This document shows positions 21,301 to 30,762 of a stretch of 64,000 nt of DNA, one piece after another; position 1 is the first letter of the stretch, and every line of letters begins with the position of its first letter. A program made the translations under genes and the position numbers. The stretch comes from Inia geoffrensis. Lineage: Eukaryota; Chordata; Mammalia; Artiodactyla; Iniidae. The stretch lies in the NCBI GenBank assembly GCA_036417435.1, contig CM070919.1, positions 30,815,318-30,879,317 on the forward strand. Reading direction: 5' to 3'. The notes under the pieces were generated by a model. The model was not told the origin of the DNA and searched no databases. It was given only the letters and a program-made list of their open reading frames with translations.

Positions 21301-23961
21301 CGTCCTTTGGATGAGGCCCCTTCTTCAGTGTTCCAAAGGAAGCTCCTACCCTCTAGGCACCATGATTCATACTCCATTAAAGTAGGATACCAAAGTATAA
21401 GACAAAACCAGCAAAGGTGGTGAGGAAAGTGCATCACTGATGGTATGAAGGACTCACAATTCACAGGCAAAAACCACCAGGGGCCAGGATGATAGATGTG
21501 GGACAGGTAGACAAGGATGCACAACAGACTCTACTTCAAGACTAATCTGGAAGGTGAATCTGGAGGACATGATGCTAAGTGAAATAAGCCAGTCCAAGAA
21601 GATAAAGACTGCATGGCTGCCCTTACCTGAGGCATCTAAACATAGTCAAACTAAATAGTCTACTATCTAAAGATAATAGAAACCTGGAGCAGAATCAGTG
21701 GTTTCCAGGGGTTGGGGGAAGGGAGAAATGGGGAGTTGTCGTCTGATGGGCTTAAAGTTTCACTTCTACAAGATGAAGGAATTCTCGAGATCTGCTGTGC
21801 AGACTTGTGCCTCTGGATAATGGTACCACGTTGTGTACTTAGAAATGTCAGAGTGGAGATGTCATGTTTAGTGTTCTTAACACAGTTTAAAAAAAAGAAA
21901 GAAAGAACAAGTGAAGAGCAGAAGGTTACTGGGGCTGGTAACAGCGTCGGGCTCCCCACAGATCTGACAAGAACCCTTTGGAGGCGTCATGCCGACCCCT
22001 TCCTCCAGATCAGTCCTCCTTGGTTTCTCCCAAATCAGTTATGCCAAGGGGATGGATTAAACAAAGATCCTATAATCTTGCACAGGAGGGAAAAACTCTC
22101 AATGGCCAGGTGTTTTCAGAAGGGAATATATTGCAGCCACACGGAAAAGTCACGATACCTTACTTTGGCATGTGGAGATGCACCGCGTGGGACGCCTCTA
22201 TGTTCATACCCAGATGCGTCCTTGAAACATACTCTGCCTCTCACTCTGCCTTGCCCGATATTAAAAACCCTTGATTTTAGCTTCGTTAGAAAACCTGAAA
22301 GTCTCACCAAATGCTACACTAAGTGCGTGGGTGAGGTTATCGCGGGAGAGACAGCTGGTAAGAGGACTGCTGCACTGCTGGGTATGGAGCCTGCACTCTG
22401 TGTAGACAGGCGTGGGGTGGGGTCACCCTCGGCTCTCTCCCCGAGAGCAGTGAGACCCTCGGCCCTGTCCCCGAGCACGGCGGGACCCTCGGCGCTCTCC
22501 CTGAAAGACAGACGCTCCAGCCTCCAGAGCTGGCAGAGCAGAGGCAGCACCACAGGATGCGAACCAACTCCCCACCGTGCCATTCTCTTGCCACACGAGG
22601 CCCCGAGCCCACGGATGGCTAGCCTGAGAGTCAGACCCTGCAGCAGGCGGAGAACACAGACTCGCACACGTTCTGAAAATTCAGTTACAAGAGGCTGCGC
22701 TGGTGTATCTGGCTGTGGATATTTTTCTACGGGATGGTGAGATAACAATGAGGGCCTGGTTTAAATACCACCCCCCCCAAGCAAAGATTCAGAGCCCCAG
22801 AGTGCTCAAACTCTCAGTTAAGCGGTACAAGTTAGGGACCAAAGAAGCCAGCCAGTCAGGGTTAGTACATTATTGGACAGTGAAGACAAAACGGGACACA
22901 GGTGAGTTAACAGGACGGTTCAGGAGCCAGCTAATCCCTATTGCTGGCCGCAAACAGTAGTGTCCTGTTACGTATCAGCCACCATGACCCATGGGGAAAA
23001 GGCCCCTTGGCTGCACTGGAAACGCTAGAGGAGGGATGCTGGGGTGCAAGGGAACAGTGCTGAAGCACACCTCAGTTACGTGCTTTTCAGCAGCCCAATG
23101 AATCGGGAAAGCATATGGGTGTGTTTAAGGAAAAGCACTTTTCAGCTCTGAGAGAAAATCTCTCCTTGTATCTGCATATACCGGGCACTGAAGAACACAG
23201 AAAATCCAGTTCCTGCACAGTCCTGAAATGGGGGAATTAGGTAAGGTGAAATCTGGAGGATGGCTAGACTTTCCACAAGAGGAGATGAAATGAGGGCAGG
23301 TGCCATACGATAAGGATGCTGTAAATGTGGATGCGGAGGTTAGCACGGGCGAGGGGGTAGAGGGTGGATACTTCCGCTGAAGTAGTCTGTCTCAGTGCAG
23401 GTGTTACTGGCATTTGGGGCAGGACAACTCACTAGGTGGGAAATCTACCAACCCTGAGCCTTACCCACCAACGCCAAGGACATCTCCCCAGTCATGGTGA
23501 CAACAAAGCACCCCACACGGTTCAACATGTACTGCCCTTGATAAGGACAACTCTCTAAAAGCTTCTAGAAACCAGCCTGCCCTCTCTAAGATGTGTATAG
23601 TCCCATACTCTTAGCACCCCTCCTCCAAAAAGCCACTTCTTCTGCCGAAGGGGTTTTTTCATATAGGTAATATCATTTATTCTATCTCAAAGCCATTCTT
23701 CTCTAAATTTATTGCTTTACGTACATTACCAATAATCTGATGGTGAATTAATGAGGCTGTTAAATCTCTTTCTGTGCAGCAAGTACTGGCCTTATCCCAG
23801 GACAGAAACAATGTATTCTTCTGCAAGGGGTGTGCAAAGATGGAGGATGCACCAGCACGGATGATACCATTGGTGTATGTAATGATAAAAAAAAATGTTG
23901 TAGAAGGTGGTGGGTACTTTTTCCCTATCCAACGCCAGTTCCCAAATCAAAATCTCCTTGA
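18288..23961 (+). CDS. DEFB130: Beta-defensin 130 (two exons, join 18288-18345 and 23780-23961)
   Basis: The spliced frame encodes 79 residues, equal to human DEFB130. Exon 1 (58 nt) gives the secretion signal MRLHLLLSALLLSLTIIPK, with a strongly hydrophobic core, plus the first base of an Ala codon. Exon 2 gives the mature peptide with six cysteines spaced C-X6-C-X4-C-X9-C-X5-CC, the beta-defensin disulfide framework. It ends with CCRRWW and PYPTPVPK, hallmark DEFB130 sequence. The phase-1 junction after the signal peptide is normal for the family. The mature part is cationic (about +5: seven K, two R, four D). Expected role: a secreted cationic host-defence peptide; some family members also act in epithelial or reproductive biology. 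No stop, frameshift or lost cysteine is seen. The 5434-bp intron contains repeats only. Assignment rests on remembered DEFB130 sequence; orthology versus a close paralogue needs synteny. Confidence 0.93.
19375..19475 (+). repeat. MIR SINE fragment
   Basis: TTTTACAGATAAGAGAATCC, then CACTCAGGTCACATAGGTAGTGGC, follows the MIR core order (ACAGATGAG.AA...AGGTCACACAGCTAGTAAGTGGC). Confidence 0.65.
20315..20760 (+). repeat. L2 LINE 3' fragment
   Basis: It matches L2 landmarks in order: TACTGAGCATCTGCTACTTTCC, GACAGACATTAGGCAAATGATTAC, AATAAGTACAATGAAAAGGAAC, then the GTGTGTTTAAGGAACTGCAAGAAGGCCA end region. It lies in the defensin intron. Confidence 0.75.
21555..21900 (+). repeat. Old L1 (L1MA-like) 3' fragment
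   Basis: ATGATGCTAAGTGAAATAAGCCAG, then GCAGAATCAGTGGTTTCCAGGGGTTGGGGGAAGGG and ending in TTTAAAAAAAAGAAAGAAAG. The same 3' UTR landmarks occur in the old L1 at 16730-17160. Confidence 0.8.
21901..23700. other. Intronic DNA with a 3-copy 30-bp repeat, otherwise unassigned
   Basis: A GC-richer island (about 22310-22740) includes three tandem copies of a 30-bp unit starting ACCCTCGGC (22425-22514), encoding a serine-proline-rich stretch in the chance frame. The rest shows no recognised feature. A C-run (about 22772-22779) is present. An LTR origin for part of 21950-22300 is possible but not supported by clear ends. Confidence 0.5.
23780..23961 (+). other. DEFB130: DEFB130 exon 2 (coding part)
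   Basis: The acceptor CAG at 23777-23779 precedes CA-AGT-ACT-GGC. Cysteine codons are at 23812, 23833, 23848, 23878, 23896 and 23899; the stop TGA is at 23959-23961. A 9-base A run (23887-23895) encodes three lysines just before the paired cysteines and would be a vulnerable spot for indels or assembly error. Confidence 0.93.
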
Positions 23962-24120
23962 TGACAGCAAACTGTAAGCCCTTCAAACTCTAGAACACAT
24001 GGATGAACTTCACAGACTCCTGTTTGACTCAGAACGCCAGAACCCAAGGATAAATTATACAGACTCCTCTTAAACTTGCTTTTCTCCCTTGACTGGAAAT
24101 AAATGTCCTAATTCTACACG
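23962..24120 (+). terminator. DEFB130: DEFB130 3' UTR and polyadenylation signal
   Basis: AATAAA at 24098-24103, 137 nt after the stop, is the first canonical signal. A short 3' UTR of this size is typical of beta-defensins. Cleavage would be expected near 24115-24125. Confidence 0.7.
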
Positions 24121-25080
24121 TACTCATCCCTGGGGAACTTCTTCTTGATGCACGTGCAAACCTCTTAAGAACTACAAGACTAAAGTAAATAACAGAGGCA
24201 CCTCACACCCTAAAGATGTTTAAACAGAATACGACTTTCTTAAAAAAGAAAAAGATAAAATTTTAAAATGTGAAGAAAAAATCATAAGGGTATGAAATAG
24301 CAGTAGGTAGCGTTTGATGATCTAAACGGGGATATCAACCTTTTTCCTCACCTGACTCTGACCAAAAATTATTTCTGTTATTAAGAGAGACCTACTTGGG
24401 TGGCGTTGAGTCAAGGTCTGTTCATCACATGGTCCTGCTATGTGACCTCAGCAGTAGGCTGGTTGCCAACCCAGTCCTGCCAACACTGGCTGAGGCTGGT
24501 CTCCCCCAGCCACTTCACCCGGGCCCTGGAGGAATGAAATGCAAGAACTGCTCCCTGCAAGGGGGCCCACAAGGAGACAACAGAGTGCTGAGGACTCAGC
24601 GTGCACTGCTAGTTCCTTCCAAATTCGCCACGAGATAATTCCACTTTCTGGCTGGAATCATTTCCACCAGAATAATAATTCTGGATCATCTGTACTTTAT
24701 GGCTAAGAAAATGAAAGGGCAAGAAAGAGGGCAAGAACATTACAGGACATGAGTTTCACAAGGATGGAAAAAATCTTCTGAATGAGGCCAGGTGACTCCG
24801 CAAACAAAGTTCGAGGCTTTTTGTTTCCTCAACCGTAAAGCTGGTCTTCTGTGGTCCATCAGAAGAAGGTGGGTTATCTCACCTTCTAATAGTCTTAGGA
24901 TTTATGTTTCTATTTTTTATGTGGCTATCAGGCGTCCACAAGACCATATGTTTCTTGAGTACAAAATCCGCCTTTATTCACATCTGTGTGTTCCGTGCAT
25001 CACACGGTCTCACAGAACACACAGTGTTGACGTGTGCAGTTCTTGATGAAACTGTAGTTGCTTTGCTTACCAGTCATGTG
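24121..25080. other. Unassigned DNA downstream of DEFB130
   Basis: Largely unique-looking sequence. Frames of 75-84 codons (24396-24638, 24792-25131) have no recognisable domain or splice support. Confidence 0.5.
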
Positions 25081-25250
25081 ACTTTGAACTATTTATTTAC
25101 CTTCATTTTCCTTAAAATTCTTCTCCAATAAATGAGTGAAATAAGTCTAACTACTGGGCTTGTTGTAAGGATTAAATGAGATCATGTACACAAAACGCTT
25201 GGTATACACATGGTGAAACCCAGAAAAGCTTGCTGCTAATATTATTACTT
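25080..25250 (+). repeat. MIR SINE
   Basis: ATTTACCTTCATTTTCC, then AATGAGTGAAATAAG, GTTGTAAGGATTAAATGAGATCATGTA and CTTGGTATAC match the MIR core and tail order. Confidence 0.75.
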
Positions 25251-25900
25251 TTCTCTTTTTGCTAAAATACCTTAAGGAAATAAATCATTGTACTTAGATA
25301 GGCTTGTTATTATACGATGCATAGATTACCAGTTTAAAATAAATAAAATAGCACTAAATAGATTTCATATTGAAAGAATATATGGATAAACAACTATTTC
25401 TTGGTATTTCAGAAGAAACCACAACAAATTGTCAAAATTTTAGTTTCTATTATAAATACCATTGTTTTCTGATATTTAAAGCTCCATTTCTTTAATTAAT
25501 ATGTCTTGTGACCTCCTATGAAAACTGAAATTAAAAAAACATGTTAGGAAAAATATTAAAGGAGATTTTCATCAGGATTGATAATGAAGCTTAAATACTG
25601 ACATTTCATTAGCATTAGACAATCCTTTCTAATGACATAATAGATTAAAATGAGTAACAATATCAAGGGAAGAACTTTTTTTTTTTTAGATGACAAAGGG
25701 AGTTAGAATTGTTATTTTATTAACGGTGTGATGGATGTTTAGCATCTCTGAGAAAACAATTTCTCCCAAAGCCTCAGATCTCTATCCTTTCTGACCTAGA
25801 GATTGTATAAAGATTTTAAAGGTTTCCTTTAGGCTTTTTATTTATTATTACTTAAAATGTTGCTGGACATATACTCACCAAATGCACATAAGAACTGTTG
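25251..25900. other. Unassigned AT-rich DNA
   Basis: AT-rich, no gene or clear repeat recognised. A short poly-T run is at about 25677-25688. Confidence 0.5.
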
Positions 25901-25904
25901 GTTG

Positions 25905-26120
25905 GGCTTCCCTGGTGGCGCAGTGGTTGAGAGTCCGCCTGCCGATGCAGGGGACACGGGTTCGTGCCCCGGTCCGGGAAGATCCCACATGCTGCGGAGC
26001 GGCTGGGCCCGTGAGCCATGGCCGCTGAGCCTGCGTGTCCGGAGTCTGTGCTCCGCAACGGGAGAGGCCACAACAGTGAGAGGCCCGCGTACCGCAAAAA
26101 AAAAAAAAAAAAAAAAAAAA
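25905..26120 (+). mobile_element. CHR-2-like SINE
   Basis: Starts GGCTTCCCTGGTGGCGCAGTG, contains the B-box-like GGTTCGTGCC, and ends in a long A tail. It is nearly identical in body to the SINE inside the L1. Flanks share AAGAACT-TTGGTT with small differences, a probable target duplication. Confidence 0.93.
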
Positions 26121-26640
26121 GAAGAACTTGGTTTCACACCTAGAAACACTTACAAAATACAATTCAAAGTTATTAACCATAGAAAAATATAACTGCAGTG
26201 AAATAAGTCATAATTGAAGGGAGTGTGCTTTATCAACAAGATATTAGCTGGAACATTAATAATACTTCAAGGCGCCTCTTCTTTTTCAATTCAAAGGCGC
26301 TAACCTGAAGGCATATGTCCTTGTCTAGGTGAGACCTAGACATGGGCCGTCATTTGAAATGTCAGATTGCTCAAATGAGCAATAACGTAACATCACAACT
26401 TGATCCCACTTACAGGCTTAGCCAGGTGCACAACCAGAGTAGGAAGCAATCCCCGTTAGTTATTTTATGGGTAAGATGTTAACATTTTTATCATAATTCA
26501 GATATGTTTTCTGGAAGAGGTAACATAATAGGTCATTATCCTTCACTAATATGTTCCTATATTTTAAGCTAGTAGTTAGCTGGTCTATTATTTAACACAC
26601 GCTGGAAGTAGTATTAAAGAAAAACAGTCAATTTAAATCC
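26121..26640. other. Unassigned intergenic DNA
   Basis: No feature recognised. Confidence 0.5.
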
Positions 26641-26644
26641 GAAG

Positions 26645-26750
26645 ATCTGAAATATGGCTAGTGTGCCTGAGAAAATGAAGCTTTATTTTATTTTAATTAA
26701 TTTTAATTTAAATAGCCACATGTGACTAGTGACTTATACAGCACAGCATA
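26645..26750 (+). repeat. hAT-type (Charlie-like) DNA element end
   Basis: ATATGGCTAGTGTGCCTGAG, a TTTTATTTTAATTAATTTTAA core, then TTTAAATAGCCACATGTGAC and TACAGCACAGCA match the terminal part of a common mammalian hAT MITE-like family. I am not certain of the family name. Confidence 0.6.
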
Positions 26751-26764
26751 GCTTCAGAGCTCTG

Positions 26765-26990
26765 GACCGGCGCTGAGTGACACAGTGATGAAGCACGTGG
26801 CCTCAGGCCAGGCAGCTTGTGTGCAAATCTCAACTCCATGACCTGCCAGTTGTGTGACCCTATTCCGGAAAATGAGGATAACCATACTCACTTCATTGAT
26901 TATTATGAGGATTAAATGAATTTGCATATAGAAAGCCCTTACGGCAGTATCTGCACTTATCATGAGAGCAATGCTCGGCCATCCGGGGTT
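26765..26990 (+). repeat. MIR SINE
   Basis: GAAGCACGTGGCCTCAGGCCAGGCAG, CAAATCTCAACTCCATGACCTG, TGTGTGACCCT, AAAATGAGGATAACC and GAGGATTAAATGAATTTGCATAT follow MIR from head to tail. Confidence 0.85.
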
Positions 26991-27920
26991 CTTGGGAGTG
27001 AGGAGGAAAGCGGGAGAGAGCATTGTGAGAACACTGGGTAAGGAGCTCTAGCCACTTTCTAGTTTCATCCTAGACTAGCTTTTCCATCCCTAATGCCATC
27101 ACTTTATTCTTCTTGCGAGTATAGAGAGCTCTCTCAGAACAGGCACTGAGAATCACAATTTAGGACACGGTTTTCCACAACTAAACTTATACTGGATAAA
27201 TGTGTCGTCACACAATGAGGAAAAGTTTAAGAGTTAAAAGAATCACAAGCCAAAAGCTGTCAGCTCTCCGGTGCATCCTCTGGAGACGTTTTACTCCTAG
27301 GCTCGCGAGGGAAGGTACAAAAGAAAAGGGTCCTGTGTTGGCTAAAAGGACACAATCTCTGGGGCAGCTTCAACCCTCCATGGCAACAAAGCTGGAAAAT
27401 CTCCGACAAAAACAAACCCCTCCTCTCAGCGTGGTTTTCTCCACGGAGAACGAAATACCACAGATTAGAAATTCAGTTGTGTTGACATGAGTCCTGTTTC
27501 AGGATTTGACTAGCCTTGGGAGGATAAGAGGGTGCCTTTAAATAACTCCTCTTTTGCTGTGAATCAGTTTTATGACACCGTTTTCTTCTCAGCCCTACCC
27601 GTGATCAAGCCACCAGGAAGAGGGGGGTTTTGTGGGCACCGGAGAAGCGACTGAGAAATCGTTTGGCTGGGGGTGTCCTTCAGGCAGGGCAGACACCTGC
27701 CTGTCTTAGTGTTGGTGTGTGGAGCTGTGAGACCTCTGAAATAAGGCGGGATGGTGACTTTGGAAAGAGAGAGTCACACTTGGAAATGAAGCGTCATATC
27801 TGGAGAACAACCAAGCGAGAAAATGTTGCTTTGGTAAAGCCCACTAAAGGCTGAGGGAACAGTTTAGTGAAATGTTGGAATGACTGTCAGTAATAACATC
27901 ATGAATTGCCTTTTCTTATC
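26991..27920. other. Unassigned intergenic DNA
   Basis: Moderate GC. Frames of 74-96 codons with no recognisable domains. A KCC-like codon pair near 27820-27830 was checked for a defensin pattern and has none upstream. Confidence 0.5.
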
Positions 27921-27929
27921 ACTCCCTAA

Positions 27930-28100
27930 CTTTTCACCTGGTAAAATCCCACACATGCCTCAAGGGATCGTTCAATTGTCATGCCCCTGTTTAGCGTTCC
28001 CCCAGATGCCCTCCAAACCCATCTCACAAGGCAAATCAATCTCTCCCTCCTTTGTGTTCTCCACACATGAACAGAGTGGACGTCTTCACTCCTTTTAACT
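27930..28100 (+). repeat. Probable L2 fragment
   Basis: TCTCCCTCCTTTGTGTTCTCC and neighbouring AATGCC/CCTCC stretches resemble the L2 3' region. The match is weak and approximate. Confidence 0.4.
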
Positions 28101-29520
28101 TAGTTCAGAAGTGTCTCAATTCATGGAGCTCTTAATGTCTCAAAATTATTTCTAGGGTACCCTGGACCAAAAGAAATGCCTAACAGTTTCGGTTATTAGG
28201 TCTTAATAACTTATCTCTGCCCTAACAACATAGTAACCATGTGAAAAATAACACGCACAAATCGAAAGAAAAAGTAATACTTTTTAACTTTTAAATAACC
28301 CAATTACTGACTAATGGTAGGTATGTGCCTACTGGGCACTGAACAACTTCTCAAATCTTGGAATGAGATGGGACACAGCCACCCTCGCTTTCTGCTCCAC
28401 AGCGATTCCCTGCGTGGCTCTTGACGTCGCAGCTGAGCAAGGTCTGACGTCACTGGGAGGAACGTAGCAGGTCTAATGCTGAAGGTGAGAAGTACTTTGA
28501 GGTAGTAGTTTTGGCAGAGTCCAAAAAAAAAAAGTTCAGCATCTGCCTTTCCCTTGAATTTTTAAAATATTTCATGGTGCCCTTGGAACTGGCTGAGGAG
28601 CGCAGGGGTGCCTGGTCGCACAGCTGCAGACCTGAACTTCAGGCACTTATAAGAATGTCTTCCGTTCACCATAGATTGTGAGCCTCCTGAGGACACCACT
28701 GTGTCTGACTGGAAGCTTATATTTGCAGCTCACCACCTCATGAGTTATGGAAAATTGTTGAATCTGTGGGTGAGATGAGCAGAAACCGGCCATGATTTTC
28801 GGGTTTTATTGCTGTGATCGATGCTCCGTGAGAACTTATCTATTGCATTTCGCCGATGACCTAGAGAGGGCTGTTACTGCTTTGGTGCAGAGAGGCTGGA
28901 AGCTAACACAGCAGGAATGTGGCCCAAGGGAGCAGAGGGGGCTTCCAAGTGACTGGCCTGGGAAGAAACGCAGACCACCGGAGACTGAGTATTATGGTCA
29001 CTTCCTACCAGGTTTGGCCTGGACAGGCAGGGTACTTTCTCTGACGCTGTAAGGATTGTGCCCTCAGTGGCAGAAAATATTTCACAAGCGACACCATGTG
29101 TTTGGCACAGACTGATGTGTCCCGCTGAACGCTGAGTGCGGGACGGCTGGGAGCCTTCGGCCCAGGGGCCCAGCCTGACCCTTGCCAATAGGTTTCTTGC
29201 TATTTAGCTGCTGGAAGAGTTTTGGCGACTTATCTTCATGGTGATCACTTGCCGTCTATTGTTTACGTTCCTGGTTAACACTTTAAACAGCATTTTCTAA
29301 GATTCTTCTAGAAATATTACTGTTCTAGGAGAAGTTAATAAGCATGCCACGAAACACAGATTAATACATTTGAGAACCCCGTGGTACCAAAATCCACAAT
29401 AAAAATCAGCCTATTAAAAGCTTGGAATTGAATTAATTCAGGATTTCTCAAAGCTTTTGATATATTTTAATGTATATAAAAATATACAATAATAATTATA
29501 AATGATTATTGAATGCTCAG
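28101..29520. other. Unassigned DNA with two cAMP-response-type sites
   Basis: Contains TGACGTCG (28422-28429) and the perfect CRE palindrome TGACGTCA (28445-28452), 23 bp apart start to start. An L2-like piece may lie at 28660-28730. Frames of 86-104 codons on both strands lack recognisable domains. Confidence 0.45.
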
Positions 29521-29523
29521 TAG

Positions 29524-29712
29524 GTGTTGGGCTTGGAAATACTTTTTTCTGTAAAAGGTCAGATGACAAATATTTTAGGCTTTGTCAGTCACATACACCC
29601 TCTGTCATGAATCTTGAATCTTGTTTTTGTTTGCTTGTTTGTTTGACACAACACTAAAAAATGTAAAATCCATTTTTAACTCTTAGGTTTGAAATAGTTT
29701 GTTGTCCCCTGA
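29524..29712 (+). repeat. MER5-type hAT-Charlie MITE
   Basis: TTTTTTCTGTAAAAGGTCAGATGACAAATATTTTAGGCTTTGTCAG is the well-known MER5 head, and the end GTTTGTTGTCCCCTGAGA corresponds to the GTTTGCCGACCCCTG terminus. The middle is diverged. Confidence 0.8.
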
Positions 29713-30293
29713 GAAACTTCAAACACCACCAATTTGTGGTTTCAATTTATAATATACTTTGAAGCTGGAGGAATGAAATCTTCCAATGAATTGGAAGTAA
29801 ATTGTAAGAGAAAGGGAGGCATCGAGGATGCCCCTCGAGTCTGTTGGCTGAAGCAATCCAGAGGGGGGGATGGAGGGGACCGAAACTGAAACTGGTTTGC
29901 GGGTCAGAGCTCCATGTCAGGTGAGTTAAGCTTGAGACACCCAGTGACATGCAAGTGGAAAGATGAGGTGGGTCAATATACACACAAGTTTGGAACTGGG
30001 GTGAGGTCAACACTGAGATATATATTTGGGAGGGAGCAGGTATTCAAAGATATGGCACTGAGTGAGTTTACTTAGAGGGCAAGGATAGACACACCAGAAG
30101 CCTGCGGACTGAATCCTGGGACACCACCCTGTTTAAGGGTGAGGAAGAGAGAGGAGTCAGCAGCTGGTGACTGGGGAAAAGGAAACCCAGAGAAGGAGAG
30201 AAACCAAGAGAGACGTTTCAGGGAAGAGGCAGTGACTCTAGAATTTTTTTTACAAATTCCCCCATGAAACACCTATTAACACCTAGTTACTAG
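29713..30293. other. Unassigned intergenic DNA
   Basis: Purine-rich + strand; no gene or repeat recognised. Confidence 0.5.
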
Positions 30294-30294
30294 T

Positions 30295-30762
30295 TGTATT
30301 CGTTTGCTAGGGCTGCAGTAACGGAATATCACAAGCTGGGTGGACTAAACAACAGACATTTATTGTCTCACAGTTCTGGAGAATAGAGGTCAGCGAGCAG
30401 GGTGTCCGCAGGGTTGCTTCCGTCCCTGGCCGAGAGGGAGAATGTGTTCCCAGCCTCTCTCCCTGCTTCCGCTGGTTTGCTGGCCATCTTTGCCATTCCT
30501 TGGCCTGTAGGAGCATCACCCCGGTCGCTGTCTTCCTGTTCATGCGGCGTTATCCCTGTGTGTGTGTCTGTATCCAAATTTCCCCCATGTACAAGTATGC
30601 CAATCATACCAGAATGGGGGTCTACCCTACTCCAGTATGCTCTCTTGTTAGCTGATTACATCTGCAATGACCCTATTTCCAAATAAAGCCACGTTCTGAA
30701 GTACTGGAGTTTAGGACTTCAGCATATGAACTTTGGAGAGATGCTACTTAACCCATGACACT
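30295..30762 (-). mobile_element. ERVL-MaLR solo LTR (MST/MLT1-like), antisense
   Basis: TGTATTCGTTTGCTAGGGCTGCAGTAACG, TGGGTGGACTAAACAACAGACATTTATTGTC, TCCAAATTTCCCCC, CTATTTCCAAATAAAGCCACGTTCTGAAGTACTGGAG and CTTAACCCATGACA are the reverse-complement landmarks of an MST/MLT1 LTR. It runs TG...CA with possible 5-bp flanks ctagt/ctact. No internal coding region is attached. Confidence 0.85.

Larger units (their letters stand above)
18346..23779 (+). other. DEFB130: DEFB130 intron
   Basis: The intron starts GTAAGA and ends TCTCTTTCTGTGCAG, with a pyrimidine-rich acceptor. It contains MIR, L2 and L1M fragments, a small 30-bp tandem repeat and a 342-codon chance frame (21712-22740). I saw no further defensin exon in it, but I did not exhaustively test every cysteine spacing on both strands. 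Confidence 0.88.

Noticed and set aside
23774..23977. 67-codon frame starting MQQVLA over defensin exon 2
   Set aside because: It is a shifted frame over the real exon; it lacks the cysteine framework and its ATG-based start comes from a sequence artefact of the acceptor region.
27779..27853. AAATGTTGC (Lys-Cys-Cys) shortly before a stop, as a second defensin exon
   Set aside because: The frame upstream has none of the other four cysteines at defensin spacing and no acceptor at a suitable distance.
28498..28511. TGAGGTAGTAGTTT, a 14-base match to the start of the let-7 family
   Set aside because: The next bases diverge from mature let-7 sequences and no complementary arm that could form a precursor hairpin lies on either side, so it is most likely chance.
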